DNA from: Thermotalea metallivorans
GTDB taxonomy: Bacteria; Bacillota; Clostridia; Peptostreptococcales; Thermotaleaceae
Direction: 5' to 3'
DNA length: 39,524 nucleotides
Assembly: GCF_001562415.1 (NCBI RefSeq)
Contig: NZ_LOEE01000065.1
Location: forward strand, 1 to 39,524
This document shows, piece after piece, positions 1 through 8,260 of the stretch. The first letter of the stretch is position 1, and each line of letters starts with the position of its first letter. The translations under genes were made by a program, and so were the position numbers. The notes beneath the pieces were generated by a model. The model saw nothing but the letters and a program-made list of their open reading frames with translations. It did not search any database and was not told the origin of the DNA.

Positions 1-7
1 TAATCAT

Positions 8-72
8 ATCAGACGCCTCCTAGGGTGTTGGTTTGTCATAAGATTAGTATTCCTAGGATTTAGGTGTCTGAT
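8..72. other. imperfect inverted repeat at the left edge
   Basis: ATCAGACGCCT (8-18) pairs with AGGTGTCTGAT (62-72) with one G-T mismatch, and an inner CCTAGG (19-24) is repeated at 52-57. A T-rich stretch follows on the plus strand. It could be a terminator for a plus-strand gene lying left of the window or the end of a small mobile element. The sequence does not decide between them. Confidence 0.4.
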
Positions 73-140
73 TTTGTTATTTTATGGAATTATTTTTAAA
101 TCACTACATTACTTGTAAAGTGGTGTACCAAATTGAAAAG

Positions 141-181
141 AAAATAAAAAAAAGAAGCAGCAAAAATCTACTTACTGCTTC
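141..181 (-). terminator. rho-independent terminator of the TVP38-family gene
   Basis: On the minus strand GAAGCAG (181-175) and CTGCTTC (160-154) form a 7-bp stem followed directly by a long T-run (153-141). It lies about 30 bases after the stop codon at 210. Confidence 0.75.
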
Positions 182-209
182 ATTGAAAATAAAATATGAT
201 GCAGAAATG

Positions 210-932
210 CTATATTTGTTGGCGTTTCTTCATCCAGTTTGGAATCAGTGATATGATTACAAAAAATACGGCTGCAATTCCCAAATACATGAAGGTTTTC
301 TTTATATCCCCCTGGCCGCTTACAATAGACCCACCAGCAAAGCAGAAAGCGGCAGCTCCGGGAAGCATGCAGATCCATGATACAAGCACATATACAGAAA
401 ATTTGATTTTTGTAAGTCCATAGGCATAATTTTGCAGGTTAAAGGGAAAAACCGGTACAAGGCGCGTGATCATTAACATTCTCCAACCCTGTCTTTCTAC
501 TCCCTCGTCTATTTTTTTAAATTGTTCATTTCCCTGTACCCAATCTTCCACCATAGACCTGGCAGCATATCTTGCAATTAAAAAAGCTGCAGAAGCTCCC
601 AGGGTTGCACCTATGGATGCATAGATAGTTCCCCACACAGGACCAAAGACAAAACCTGCTAAGATTGCAATGGGCAAACCCGGTAGGAAAAACACACAGG
701 CAATAATATACAGCAATATATATACCAGTGGTCCGATGGCTCCAAATCCTTTTATCCATGCATTTAATTTTGTAATATTTTCTATACTGATGTAGTCTAT
801 GGTTCCAAAATACTTCATCAGTCCGATAACTACTGCCAAAACGACTAAAACAGAAACCAATTTTGCCACATGGTTCGTCTTCCCACTGGACGTTTGTGTT
901 TCATTGATTGCTGTTGTTTTATGATTGGACAT
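210..932 (-). CDS. TVP38/TMEM64 (VTT/DedA-like) membrane protein
   Basis: This 240-residue integral membrane protein has the VTT (SNARE-associated/DedA-like) fold. Visible features are a hydrophilic N-terminus, a first membrane segment near residues 25-45, a segment near 65-85, the family signature around residues 85-115 (an FLPGLPIAILAGFVFG stretch followed by GTIYASIGATLGA), an amphipathic middle part, and hydrophobic segments at about 185-200 and 210-230. Relatives are proposed to act in lipid or small-solute movement across membranes, but the substrate is unknown. The start is supported by AGGAG 8 bases before the ATG. It lies 65 bases downstream of the HdrB-like gene and may be the last gene of that operon. 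The family call is firm; the function is open. Confidence 0.88.
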   Translation of the reverse strand: MSNHKTTAINETQTSSGKTNHVAKLVSVLVVLAVVIGLMKYFGTIDYISIENITKLNAWIKGFGAIGPLVYILLYIIACVFFLPGLPIAILAGFVFGPVWGTIYASIGATLGASAAFLIARYAARSMVEDWVQGNEQFKKIDEGVERQGWRMLMITRLVPVFPFNLQNYAYGLTKIKFSVYVLVSWICMLPGAAAFCFAGGSIVSGQGDIKKTFMYLGIAAVFFVIISLIPNWMKKRQQI

Positions 933-997
933 CCTATCACTCCTTATTGTCTTTACATTTTAAAAATGCATCAGCATTTTTCCATAAAAATTATTCT

Positions 998-1780
998 TTA
1001 TTCCAAAACCTTCCGTATGGCTAATTTTGATTTATACCGATTTATCCAGCTGGTTACGGGACTGCTGGGCACTCCCGGAAACTCAGTATCGGACGTCCAG
1101 GGTCCTCCGAAAATTAAATCTAAAATATGGACAGCCCTTTTTCCGCCTTTCACCATAGATTCCCTGCATGCGGCACAATAGGCAACCATATAATCGGATG
1201 ATACTTCGGCCGTCCTTCTTTTCATGACCCTTAAAGCCAACTCCGGATTTGCAGGCACCACCATTCCCCCAAAACCGCAGCACCTTGTATTTTCTCTGGT
1301 ATGGGGCGGTTCTTCAAACTTGTAGCCCAGTTCATGAATAATCCATCGAATACCCTCATGAATCGTTGTCCTATGTCTTGTGGGACATGAATCATGGATG
1401 GCAAATACAATATCACTCTTTTTGCCAATCCCCCTGGATTTTTTAGGCAGCCCGATCTGTGGGAGCAGCTCCCACAGGGAAATCACCTTTTGTTTTGGAC
1501 TATCCTCTGTCATTGTTAAAAAGCAGGATTGGCATGCTACAATAATTTCCTCTGCCCCTAATCTGTCAATTTCTGCCTGCAGGGTTCCATAGCGTTCTTT
1601 AAATTTTTTTTCTTGTCCGAGGGCTTTTGTGGGTTTGCCGCAGCACTTTAAAATGGCTCCTGTTCCAGGCAGTTTTTCTTGCAGATATTCCAGTGTTTTT
1701 TCCACAAGAATCGGATTGTATGAAGGCAGACTACATCCCGGTATAAAAACTCTCTTCGTCTTTACAATATTATCAGCCAT
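998..1780 (-). CDS. (Fe-S)-binding protein with two CCG domains (HdrB-like)
   Basis: This 260-residue soluble protein carries two cysteine-rich CCG domains as in heterodisulfide reductase subunit B. The first is C16, C46-C47, C83-x2-C86. The second runs from HDSC through CCGFGGM to YCAAC. In HdrB such motifs bind non-cubane [4Fe-4S] clusters that handle disulfides or pass electrons to a quinone or flavoprotein partner. It starts one base after the stop of the GltD-like oxidoreductase, with a strong GGGGAGG ribosome binding site, so the two are surely co-transcribed and probably form one complex. There is no membrane segment. The substrate cannot be deduced; annotating it as a true heterodisulfide reductase would go too far. 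Confidence 0.85.
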   Translation of the reverse strand: MADNIVKTKRVFIPGCSLPSYNPILVEKTLEYLQEKLPGTGAILKCCGKPTKALGQEKKFKERYGTLQAEIDRLGAEEIIVACQSCFLTMTEDSPKQKVISLWELLPQIGLPKKSRGIGKKSDIVFAIHDSCPTRHRTTIHEGIRWIIHELGYKFEEPPHTRENTRCCGFGGMVVPANPELALRVMKRRTAEVSSDYMVAYCAACRESMVKGGKRAVHILDLIFGGPWTSDTEFPGVPSSPVTSWINRYKSKLAIRKVLE

Positions 1781-1781
1781 A

Positions 1782-3578
1782 TTAAGACCTCCCCTTACGA
1801 TTCACAGCTGGACGAACAGTATTAAATAACTTTGAAAAACCTAGCATTTGATGGATTTCTATTGCCTTATGACCCTTTATCGGTGATTTTCCGTTATTCT
1901 TCTTCACCATTTCCTTTCTAATTTCCATGAAATGCTCATGTATCTTGAAATTTTTAGGACATGCAAGGGTACATTGACTGCACATGTTGCACGAAAACGG
2001 TATGATGGGATCTACACTGCCCTCTTTCAAAATCCTCTGGAATAATTCCTTCGGATATGCGCAGAAATCATTCAACATTTCACATTCCTTCATGCAATGC
2101 TTGCATTCACACTGCAAACATCTGGCAGCTTCCTGCAGTGCCTGCCCTTCGGTAAATCCCAAATCGACCTCTGCAAAATTCTTGATTCTCTGGTAGGGGT
2201 CCATCTGATTTGTTTTGATTCTTGGAATATTGAGCACCTCATCTTTTACCTGGGTTTCCAGCCATGTTTTATAACATCCTTCAAATTCTCGTCCCTTTTT
2301 CATATCTTGTCCTTGCAAATATCTATCCACAGAAATGGCAGCCTTTCTTCCTTCGGCCATGGCTTCAATCACAATGGCGGATCTACCGCTGGCATCGCCC
2401 GCTACAAATACATTTTCCAAATTGGTTTGCAAGGTGATGGGATCTACCGCAAACCTTCCGCCCCTCTGGATTTCTATTTGCTCTTTGTTGACAAAAGAAC
2501 TGTCTACGGCCTGCCCAACTGCAAATATTACATTTTCCACCGCAAACATTTGTTTATTGTTTTCATTGTATTGGGGATGGAATTTTCCATCCTGGTCGAA
2601 AACAGAAATGCATTCCTTCACCTCAAAACCTGTAACTTTGCCGCCTTGACCTATCATCCTTTCAGGCCCGAATCCTGCATGGATGATGACGCCTTCGTCT
2701 TCTGCCTCTTCCACCTCCCAGGAATGGGCCGGCATTTTGTCCTTTGATTCAAGACAGAACAAATGCACTTCTTCAACACCTAATCTTCGGGCACTTCTTG
2801 CTACGTCCATTGCCACGTTTCCTCCTCCAATGACTGCAATTTTTTTGCCCAGAGGAAATTTTCCCGTCAGGCTTACCTCCCGCAGAAAATCAACGGCATG
2901 GAATACACCGTCTAACTGGTGGCCCTCCACAGGAATCACAATGCCCTTATGGGCACCTACCGCAATAATCACTGCATCATGGGTTTTTCTGATTTCATCA
3001 AAGGAAATATCTTTGCCGACTTCAATGCCTAACTTAAATTCGACCCCAAGTTTGTGAAGAAGACCATATTCAAAATCGATAATATGTCTCGGAAGCCTGT
3101 ATTCAGGGATTCCCACCCGCATCATTCCTCCGACTACCTTCAACTTTTCAAAAATTGTTACCTGATATCCTTTTTTTCTTAAATCCAAGGCCGCCTGAGC
3201 ACCTGCCGGACCTGCGCCAATGACCGCCACTTTTTTTCCCTTATGGGGCTCCACGGTAAGATCCCACTTTGCTTCATCATCGTAATGGTCTGCCACGAAT
3301 CTTTTTAATGCGGCAATTGCCATTGGTTGCTGAAAAACTTCTTCCCGCTTGCATTTTTCCTCACAAGGATGGGCACAAATCCTGCCTAACGTTGCCGGAA
3401 GAAAAAGTTTTTCCCGAATGACAGCAATCGCATCTTCATATTTGCCTTCCCCAATGAAGTTTACATATTTTTTAACATCCGTATGCATTGGACAAGTAGC
3501 CTCGCAATAGGGCGGGGCGTCTCCCATACATCCCTCTACAATATCCTGCATATGTTTTTTTATGTCTTGAGATAGCAT
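1782..3578 (-). CDS. GltD-like FAD/NAD(P) oxidoreductase with N- and C-terminal Fe-S domains
   Basis: This 598-residue flavoprotein has the order: N-terminal Fe-S domain of the glutamate-synthase small-subunit type (C17, C25, C29 and C68, C72, C76), FAD-binding GAGPAG at 121-126, NAD(P)-binding GGGNVAMD at 251-258, a second FAD contact (VFVAGDA), then a C-terminal ferredoxin-like part with CLQCECKHCMKEC and CNMCSQCTLACP. It is longer than GltD (about 470-490 residues) because of the C-terminal extension. No glutamate synthase large subunit is present, so it probably moves electrons between NAD(P)H and the HdrB-like partner encoded directly after it. The ATG has GGGGG 7 bases upstream. The reaction is unknown; the domain assignment is firm. 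Confidence 0.85.
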   Translation of the reverse strand: MLSQDIKKHMQDIVEGCMGDAPPYCEATCPMHTDVKKYVNFIGEGKYEDAIAVIREKLFLPATLGRICAHPCEEKCKREEVFQQPMAIAALKRFVADHYDDEAKWDLTVEPHKGKKVAVIGAGPAGAQAALDLRKKGYQVTIFEKLKVVGGMMRVGIPEYRLPRHIIDFEYGLLHKLGVEFKLGIEVGKDISFDEIRKTHDAVIIAVGAHKGIVIPVEGHQLDGVFHAVDFLREVSLTGKFPLGKKIAVIGGGNVAMDVARSARRLGVEEVHLFCLESKDKMPAHSWEVEEAEDEGVIIHAGFGPERMIGQGGKVTGFEVKECISVFDQDGKFHPQYNENNKQMFAVENVIFAVGQAVDSSFVNKEQIEIQRGGRFAVDPITLQTNLENVFVAGDASGRSAIVIEAMAEGRKAAISVDRYLQGQDMKKGREFEGCYKTWLETQVKDEVLNIPRIKTNQMDPYQRIKNFAEVDLGFTEGQALQEAARCLQCECKHCMKECEMLNDFCAYPKELFQRILKEGSVDPIIPFSCNMCSQCTLACPKNFKIHEHFMEIRKEMVKKNNGKSPIKGHKAIEIHQMLGFSKLFNTVRPAVNRKGRS

Positions 3579-3651
3579 CGTAATCCCCCTTTATACAACA
3601 TACACTGATGATATATCTAATTGGTAGCTGCTCAAGAAATATAGCTTTTGC

Positions 3652-3681
3652 ATAGATTTCATTCTAAAGTTGCAAATCTAT
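3652..3681. promoter_or_regulatory. inverted repeat, candidate LysR-type operator
   Basis: ATAGATTT (3652-3659) and AAATCTAT (3674-3681) form a perfect 8-bp inverted repeat separated by 14 bases. It lies between the minus-strand oxidoreductase start (3578) and the plus-strand LysR remnant (3714), the usual place for a LysR regulator binding site in a divergent pair. Direct 8-bp repeats (TAGCATAA, 2.9 copies, 3681-3703) follow. The regulator seems lost, so the site may be a relic. Confidence 0.4.
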
Positions 3682-3713
3682 AGCATAATAGCATAATAGC
3701 ATATTATATATAG

Positions 3714-3959
3714 GGAAACAATTTTAAAATTGAATATTCAGCCATTAAATCCTCCGTCATTGCAGGAAAAGGATTATCTTTTATTTCTGAGCTATCCATT
3801 AAAAGAGAATTACATGATGGCATATGAAAGAAAATCCATATAGAAAATCTTGATCTCATTTCAGAATTTTATGTGGCTTGTCGAAATGGCCATACGCTGC
3901 TCCCCCATGCGGAAGATTTTATTCGTTTTATCAAATCAAGCAAAAGGGGATTTTGTTAA
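3714..3959 (+). pseudogene. LysR-family regulator, C-terminal remnant
   Basis: A single plus-strand frame from 3714 to the TAA at 3957 reads like the last 80 residues of a LysR-family substrate-binding domain: SSVIAGKGLSFISELSIKRE, then an in-frame TGA at 3825-3827, then IHIENLDLISEFYVACRNGH and LLPHAEDFIRFIKSS. The GKGLSFISEL stretch matches the family's GLGISFLPE-type motif, and the ending matches the usual C-terminal helix. There is no start, no HTH domain, and a TAG immediately upstream in frame, so the first two thirds of the gene are missing. Its orientation, divergent from the oxidoreductase operon at 3578, suggests it once regulated that operon. Confidence 0.72.
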
Positions 3960-3967
3960 TCTATCGT

Positions 3968-4014
3968 GAATAAAAAAACTATGGCCTTGCCAAAAGGCCA
4001 TAGTTTTTTTATTC
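3968..4014 (-). terminator. strong bidirectional terminator overlapping a stop codon
   Basis: A perfect 21-bp inverted repeat, GAATAAAAAAACTATGGCCTT (3968-3988) against its complement (3994-4014), gives a GC core ACTATGGCC flanked by A7 and T7 runs. It works in both directions on paper. Its right arm contains the TAA stop (4009-4011) of the DUF1292 gene, so it ends that operon. Confidence 0.9.
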
Positions 4015-4272
4015 TTCATCCTCTTCTTCGCTTTCCAACAGCTCCTCATAAGCCGCCGCCACTGCATGAAATTCTTCATCATCCTCAACACACTCCAGTG
4101 TGTATTTTCCATCCTCCTCAATCATTTTAAAAATAAAGGCTTCCTCTTCTTCAGCATCCAATGGCAAAAGTATGGCATATTCTGACTCATTCACTTCAAG
4201 GGTTGCAATGACTTCAAACTCTGTTTCATTTCCATTTTCGTCCAATAGGGTAATAATGTTATCATTTTCCAT
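4009..4272 (-). CDS. DUF1292 protein (YrzB-like)
   Basis: This small, very acidic protein of 87 residues belongs to DUF1292. It begins MENDNIITLLDENGNETEFE and ends in a run of Glu and Asp. Family members sit next to ruvX/yrrK in many Firmicutes (yrzB in Bacillus subtilis), and this gene also directly follows ruvX. The ATG at 4272 is preferred over the GTG at 4281 because AGGTG stands 6-7 bases before it. Function is unknown. Confidence 0.88.
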   Translation of the reverse strand: MENDNIITLLDENGNETEFEVIATLEVNESEYAILLPLDAEEEEAFIFKMIEEDGKYTLECVEDDEEFHAVAAAYEELLESEEEDEE

Positions 4273-4282
4273 TTTTCTCACC

Positions 4283-4699
4283 TCATTTTATATTGCGGCT
4301 ATCTAAGTAGCCTTGTAAAATATATGTGGCTGCTACCATATCTATGACCTGTTTCCGTTTTCCCCGGCTGACATCTGCATCGATTAAGGTTTTTTCTGCC
4401 GCTACAGTTGTCAACCGTTCATCCCAGAGGATGATCTCTTGGGAAAAGTGCTGTCTCATTCTTTCAACAAATGCCAAAACCTTTTCCCCCTGAGGTCCTA
4501 CGGTACCATTCATATTTTTGGGCAAACCAACAACAATTTTATCCACTTCTTTGTTTATGATCAAGGTTTCCAGTTTTTTTAAATCTTCCTTGATATTTGT
4601 TCTTCGAATCGTTTCTACTCCTTGGGCCGTCAAGCCTAGCAAATCACTAATTGCAACGCCAATGGTTTTGTCTCCTATATCCAATCCCATGATTCTCAT
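4283..4699 (-). CDS. ruvX: YqgF/RuvX-family Holliday junction resolvase or pre-16S rRNA nuclease
   Basis: This 138-residue RNase H-fold nuclease has the family motifs: [16 protein letters not shown] at the N-terminus with the first catalytic Asp, [15 protein letters not shown] in the middle, and [15 protein letters not shown] followed by ID(M)[12 protein letters not shown] near the end. The family is implicated in 16S rRNA maturation in E. coli and in Holliday-junction processing. The ATG at 4699, with GGGGAA 7 bases upstream, is the likely start; a TTG at 4723 would overlap the preceding gene. Together with DUF1292 and ireB it is part of the alaS neighbourhood conserved in Firmicutes. Confidence 0.93.
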   Translation of the reverse strand: MRIMGLDIGDKTIGVAISDLLGLTAQGVETIRRTNIKEDLKKLETLIINKEVDKIVVGLPKNMNGTVGPQGEKVLAFVERMRQHFSQEIILWDERLTTVAAEKTLIDADVSRGKRKQVIDMVAATYILQGYLDSRNIK

Positions 4700-4715
4700 G
4701 AATATTTCCCCATCT

Positions 4716-5666
4716 CTAGACAATTTTTATACAAAAATTCGGGCAATAACTGCTGCAATAGCTACAGAGAACACATTTTTCCCTGTCTACCATCAGGGTG
4801 CCATCCTTCAGCTTTAAGGCACCATGACTGCAGTGGTGGACACAATGGCCACATTTTTCGCACCAGAAGTCGATATGTAATTTCCGTTTTTTTTGACGAA
4901 TTTTTCCCTGCAATGCTTCCGGCACCGGCTTGCCTTCAAATCTTAAAATATTGGCTGTTACTTCTTCCTTTGTCTGCATTCCTACGGCAATGGCATCTAA
5001 AAAAGGGATGTTCAACACATAATCAAAACATTCATCTACAGAATGGATAAGATTCCCTCCCCCAAGGGGCTTCATGCCATATATGCCTTTTCCTTTTTCC
5101 TTTGCCACTCGAATGGCCCTCAACATATCTTCGGCCGTTCCATCTTGTATTCCCAGTCCAGCCTTATTGATGATCGGATGAATCACATCAATTTCTTCCA
5201 TTTTTGCCGCAGCTTCAACAGCTTTAATGGTGTGGGTAGAAATCCCTACTGCTTTTATGATGCCCTGCTGCTTCATTTTTATATAGTAATCCAACGCTTG
5301 GTAATGACCTCGAAGGGTATGCTCGCTTTCCTGCTCGTGGAGAAGAAAAATATCGATACAGTCTATTTTCAATGAACGCAATGCAAAATCCAAGCTTTTT
5401 TTTGCTGTTTCACCATCATGGGCATACGATTTTGTGGCAATGACAATGTCGTTTTTGGGGACAATTTCCAACGCTTTTCGAATATGGGGATACGTGCCGT
5501 ACAGCTCTGCAGTATCAATGAAATTTACACCCAACCGGAAGGCTTCGGCGATGATTTCTCCTCCCTCATCAGGACGAAGATTTGCCTGCAAAGGACCTAC
5601 CGTTAACCCTCCAAAGCATAGTTTTGAAACCCTAATTCCTGTATTTCCCAAAATACCATATTCCAT
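4716..5666 (-). CDS. aldo/keto reductase fused to a C-terminal 2[4Fe-4S] ferredoxin domain
   Basis: This 316-residue protein has an aldo/keto reductase barrel with the catalytic tetrad visible as D51, Y56, K79 and H110. A C-terminal ferredoxin-like domain follows, with [11 protein letters not shown] and [15 protein letters not shown]. Reductases of this fused type are common in Clostridia; the substrate is unknown, and the Fe-S domain implies ferredoxin-linked electron transfer instead of, or beside, NAD(P)H. It lies 16 bases before ruvX and 9 bases after the membrane protein gene, in the same transcription unit. In Bacillus subtilis this position in the alaS-ruvX block is empty, so it appears to be an insertion into a conserved operon. 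Confidence 0.87.
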   Translation of the reverse strand: MEYGILGNTGIRVSKLCFGGLTVGPLQANLRPDEGGEIIAEAFRLGVNFIDTAELYGTYPHIRKALEIVPKNDIVIATKSYAHDGETAKKSLDFALRSLKIDCIDIFLLHEQESEHTLRGHYQALDYYIKMKQQGIIKAVGISTHTIKAVEAAAKMEEIDVIHPIINKAGLGIQDGTAEDMLRAIRVAKEKGKGIYGMKPLGGGNLIHSVDECFDYVLNIPFLDAIAVGMQTKEEVTANILRFEGKPVPEALQGKIRQKKRKLHIDFWCEKCGHCVHHCSHGALKLKDGTLMVDREKCVLCSYCSSYCPNFCIKIV

Positions 5667-5675
5667 ATCGATGAC

Positions 5676-7829
5676 CTAATCCTTTTCCCTGGGTATATAA
5701 AAGGTAAGATACAGCATGCTCATTGCCAAGAAAATAATCCCCGTTGCAGAAGCTACAATCCCCGAATCGTTTACGAGAAAACCTACAACACAGGCAACAA
5801 CAATTCCTGACCATCCTATGGCCAAATTGGGATAAAGTTTTGTCAATTTGTATACCGCCCCTACAGGTCGGTAGAATAGAATAGCCAATATGATGATCGC
5901 ACTGAGCAATACTTTGCTCCAAATGGTTACACCGATTAACTTTAAATTCATGGCAATTTTTCTATTTATAATCAATAAAATTATGCGAGGGCCTTCCGTC
6001 ATTATTTGCTGAATTGCCCCTGCAAGGTGAGATTTGCTTCCCAGCCAATATATATCTACAAAAGCCATGATGGCTACAGAAGCAACAATTGTAAGCCCAA
6101 TGATCACAAATTGTTTAAACCTCATCCGAACCTTGTAGAGCCGAAGGGAGACAAATACAAAGGCAGCAACAGCAGTCATGGTTCCACCCACATTGGCTCC
6201 CAGACCCGGAAAACCAATGATAACAATAGTGACAGCAAAGACAGCAAGACACCAAATTTTATTGACTTGAAACCTGTCAATCATTGTGGTGCTAAAAACT
6301 AAGGCAGCACCAATCAAAACACCCATATATTCATTGCCTATCCCGTAATAACGGGCGCCAATGATGGGATCATATCCCAGCAATGAACTTTGAATCAGTT
6401 TTCCCCCTGTGGCAATATCCGCCAACAAGCCTACCGTTGTCATAGAAGAGAGCATCAGAATACTGTCAATAATTTCCCTGCTGATTTTTTTGCTCAAAAA
6501 TGTCAGCAATGCTGTAATGCCAATCAGCAAAAGATAGGTCATGAGCAAGTCTTTTTTTACAAAGACAGGTAATATCAACAACACGAAAGGTACGGTCATA
6601 GTGCTTAACAAAACATTTTTAAAACGATTTACCAGTTTTTTATCTAGCCTGTTCTGCATTAAAATAATTGCTAAGGCGGTAATAGAAACAATAATTTCGA
6701 ATATGGCAAAGGTTGACAATACCGGATACCTGTGATTGGAAATGGCTACGGTTTCCTCATTGAAACCCAGTATATATGCATAATTATTTTGTTTGGGAAT
6801 ATATTTCATGGGCCTGCCGGTCATAACATCGGAAGACGCCCCTAAATAGTCTAATATAGAAGGGGCAATATCTACATTGCCTACAATTCCTTCCCTTCTT
6901 GTGGTACTTGATGTTATGACCCCTTGCTGAATGCCATCACCATAGACAACAATGGGTGTAAGCCTGTCACCGTTTTTGATATTGGCGGCAGACGGATAGG
7001 GAGAAACAAGAATAAGTCTTGTATGGGCAAAATCGATATATGTATTCAGCTTGCCAAGGAATTGATCCATATCTTTCAATATGGTTTTCTTTTGTTCCAA
7101 GTACCGTGCGTCAGACATATAATCTTTATATCTTTCTAAACGTCCGATGTCTCCCAGGTCAATAGCGATAAAATCGGCCTTTGTCCATACATCACGAAAT
7201 ATTTCCTCTAATTTTTCATAATTTGTCTTAAGGCCGAAGGGGTACATTGGATTTTTTTCTAAAAGATTCGGTCCCACAGCGCCATAATCCACATATCCCT
7301 TTTCATCCATTGCGATGATGGGGGCTAATCGGATCATTGCATCATCTGTATCCCCGTTTCCTAATGCTGCAGTCCTCATTCCAGCATTATGCAGGGCCTG
7401 TCCGAGAGCCCCTGGTACTGCCCCATACTCACCTTCCATATTCAATTTTATCAATTTCGCCATTTCCAAGTTGACAATTCCTTCATTTCCAGGAGAAAAG
7501 CCCATCCTCCTTTGATATACGCTGCTATTTTCTTTCGTAACATTTTCACATTTTATAGAATCAGAAGATGCTTCTGCTCTTACTCCTGTACCAATAGTAG
7601 CATAGGCTTTATAAATATTGGCCCTTGTAGAGGTTCTATTATTCATTAGGGCGATCGCACCACTATTTATCATTTCTTTTATGGAATGAATGCTATATAA
7701 ATCCTCAAAGTTTACCTCATTGATTGTGATCAGCACTACTTTTTTTCCTTCTCCTGCATGAACAGGGGAGAAAAGAAAGACAGACAAGATGAGCCACAGA
7801 ATGATTGATTTCACGAATGGTTTATTCAA
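5676..7829 (-). CDS. membrane protein with N-terminal alkaline-phosphatase-like domain
   Basis: This 717-residue protein has a signal peptide (residues 1-25, ending PVHA), an extracellular domain to about residue 370 that resembles the alkaline phosphatase/phosphodiesterase fold (VVLITINEVN at the start, DFIAIDLGDIGR, a VDIAPSILDYLG stretch), then some nine to ten membrane segments. Motif GLGANVGGTMTAVAAF lies in a membrane loop. The usual metal-binding residues of active phosphatases are not obvious, so enzymatic activity is uncertain. The start is a TTG with AGGTGGG upstream; no better ATG is in frame. It lies between ireB and the aldo/keto reductase. A role in the cell envelope is likely; the substrate is unknown. 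Confidence 0.72.
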   Translation of the reverse strand: MNKPFVKSIILWLILSVFLFSPVHAGEGKKVVLITINEVNFEDLYSIHSIKEMINSGAIALMNNRTSTRANIYKAYATIGTGVRAEASSDSIKCENVTKENSSVYQRRMGFSPGNEGIVNLEMAKLIKLNMEGEYGAVPGALGQALHNAGMRTAALGNGDTDDAMIRLAPIIAMDEKGYVDYGAVGPNLLEKNPMYPFGLKTNYEKLEEIFRDVWTKADFIAIDLGDIGRLERYKDYMSDARYLEQKKTILKDMDQFLGKLNTYIDFAHTRLILVSPYPSAANIKNGDRLTPIVVYGDGIQQGVITSSTTRREGIVGNVDIAPSILDYLGASSDVMTGRPMKYIPKQNNYAYILGFNEETVAISNHRYPVLSTFAIFEIIVSITALAIILMQNRLDKKLVNRFKNVLLSTMTVPFVLLILPVFVKKDLLMTYLLLIGITALLTFLSKKISREIIDSILMLSSMTTVGLLADIATGGKLIQSSLLGYDPIIGARYYGIGNEYMGVLIGAALVFSTTMIDRFQVNKIWCLAVFAVTIVIIGFPGLGANVGGTMTAVAAFVFVSLRLYKVRMRFKQFVIIGLTIVASVAIMAFVDIYWLGSKSHLAGAIQQIMTEGPRIILLIINRKIAMNLKLIGVTIWSKVLLSAIIILAILFYRPVGAVYKLTKLYPNLAIGWSGIVVACVVGFLVNDSGIVASATGIIFLAMSMLYLTFYIPREKD

Positions 7830-7841
7830 TATTCATCCCAC

Positions 7842-8099
7842 CTATTTATCCTCTAAATATTTTTTAATCAATTCTTCCAATAATTCATCCCTTTCCAACT
7901 GGCGAATTAAACTCCTGGCATTGTTATGGTTTGTAATATAAGTAGGATCTCCTGACAGAATATAACCTACCAGTTGATTAATAGGATTATAGCCCTTTTC
8001 TTTTAACGCTTTATAGACATTGACCAGTATTTCTTCCGCTTCGTTGGCTTTTTCTTTATCCACATTAAATTTCATTGTAAAGTTGAATTTCTCACTCAT
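7842..8099 (-). CDS. ireB: IreB family regulatory phosphoprotein
   Basis: This 85-residue protein of the IreB (former DUF965/YrzL) family begins [18 protein letters not shown] and contains the family motif [20 protein letters not shown]. In Enterococcus faecalis IreB is a substrate of the PASTA kinase IreK and controls cephalosporin resistance; the N-terminal threonine here could be such a site. The ATG at 8099 fits the family length and has AAGGAG about 12 bases upstream; the long upstream extension is not supported. It follows alaS, as in most Firmicutes. Confidence 0.93.
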   Translation of the reverse strand: MSEKFNFTMKFNVDKEKANEAEEILVNVYKALKEKGYNPINQLVGYILSGDPTYITNHNNARSLIRQLERDELLEELIKKYLEDK

Positions 8100-8215
8100 T
8101 GCAAAGACACGCTCCTTTCTTTCCTTAATAATAATATATTTCTTATATTCTCTACAATTATACACAATCCTCCAATAATTTAAAAGCATTATGTCCAAAA
8201 GATATTGACGCAATA

Positions 8216-8249
8216 AATAGACGAAGGTTTTGCGGAACCTCCGTCTATT
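8216..8249 (-). terminator. hairpin after alaS
   Basis: AATAGACG-A-AGGTT (8216-8229) pairs with AACCT-C-CGTCTATT (8236-8249), a long stem just after the alaS stop (8261). The T-run on the minus side is short (TTTATTG), so it may only attenuate transcription into ireB. Confidence 0.65.
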
Positions 8250-8260
8250 CGAAGAAGTTC

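Noticed and set aside
100-135. Sequence resembling an insertion-sequence terminal repeat (CTTGTAAAGTGGTGTAC)
   Set aside because: No matching partner repeat or transposase was found within the window.
3679-3703. 8-bp tandem repeats as a possible CRISPR or iteron array
   Set aside because: Only 2.9 copies of an AT-rich unit without spacers; no cas genes or replication initiator nearby.
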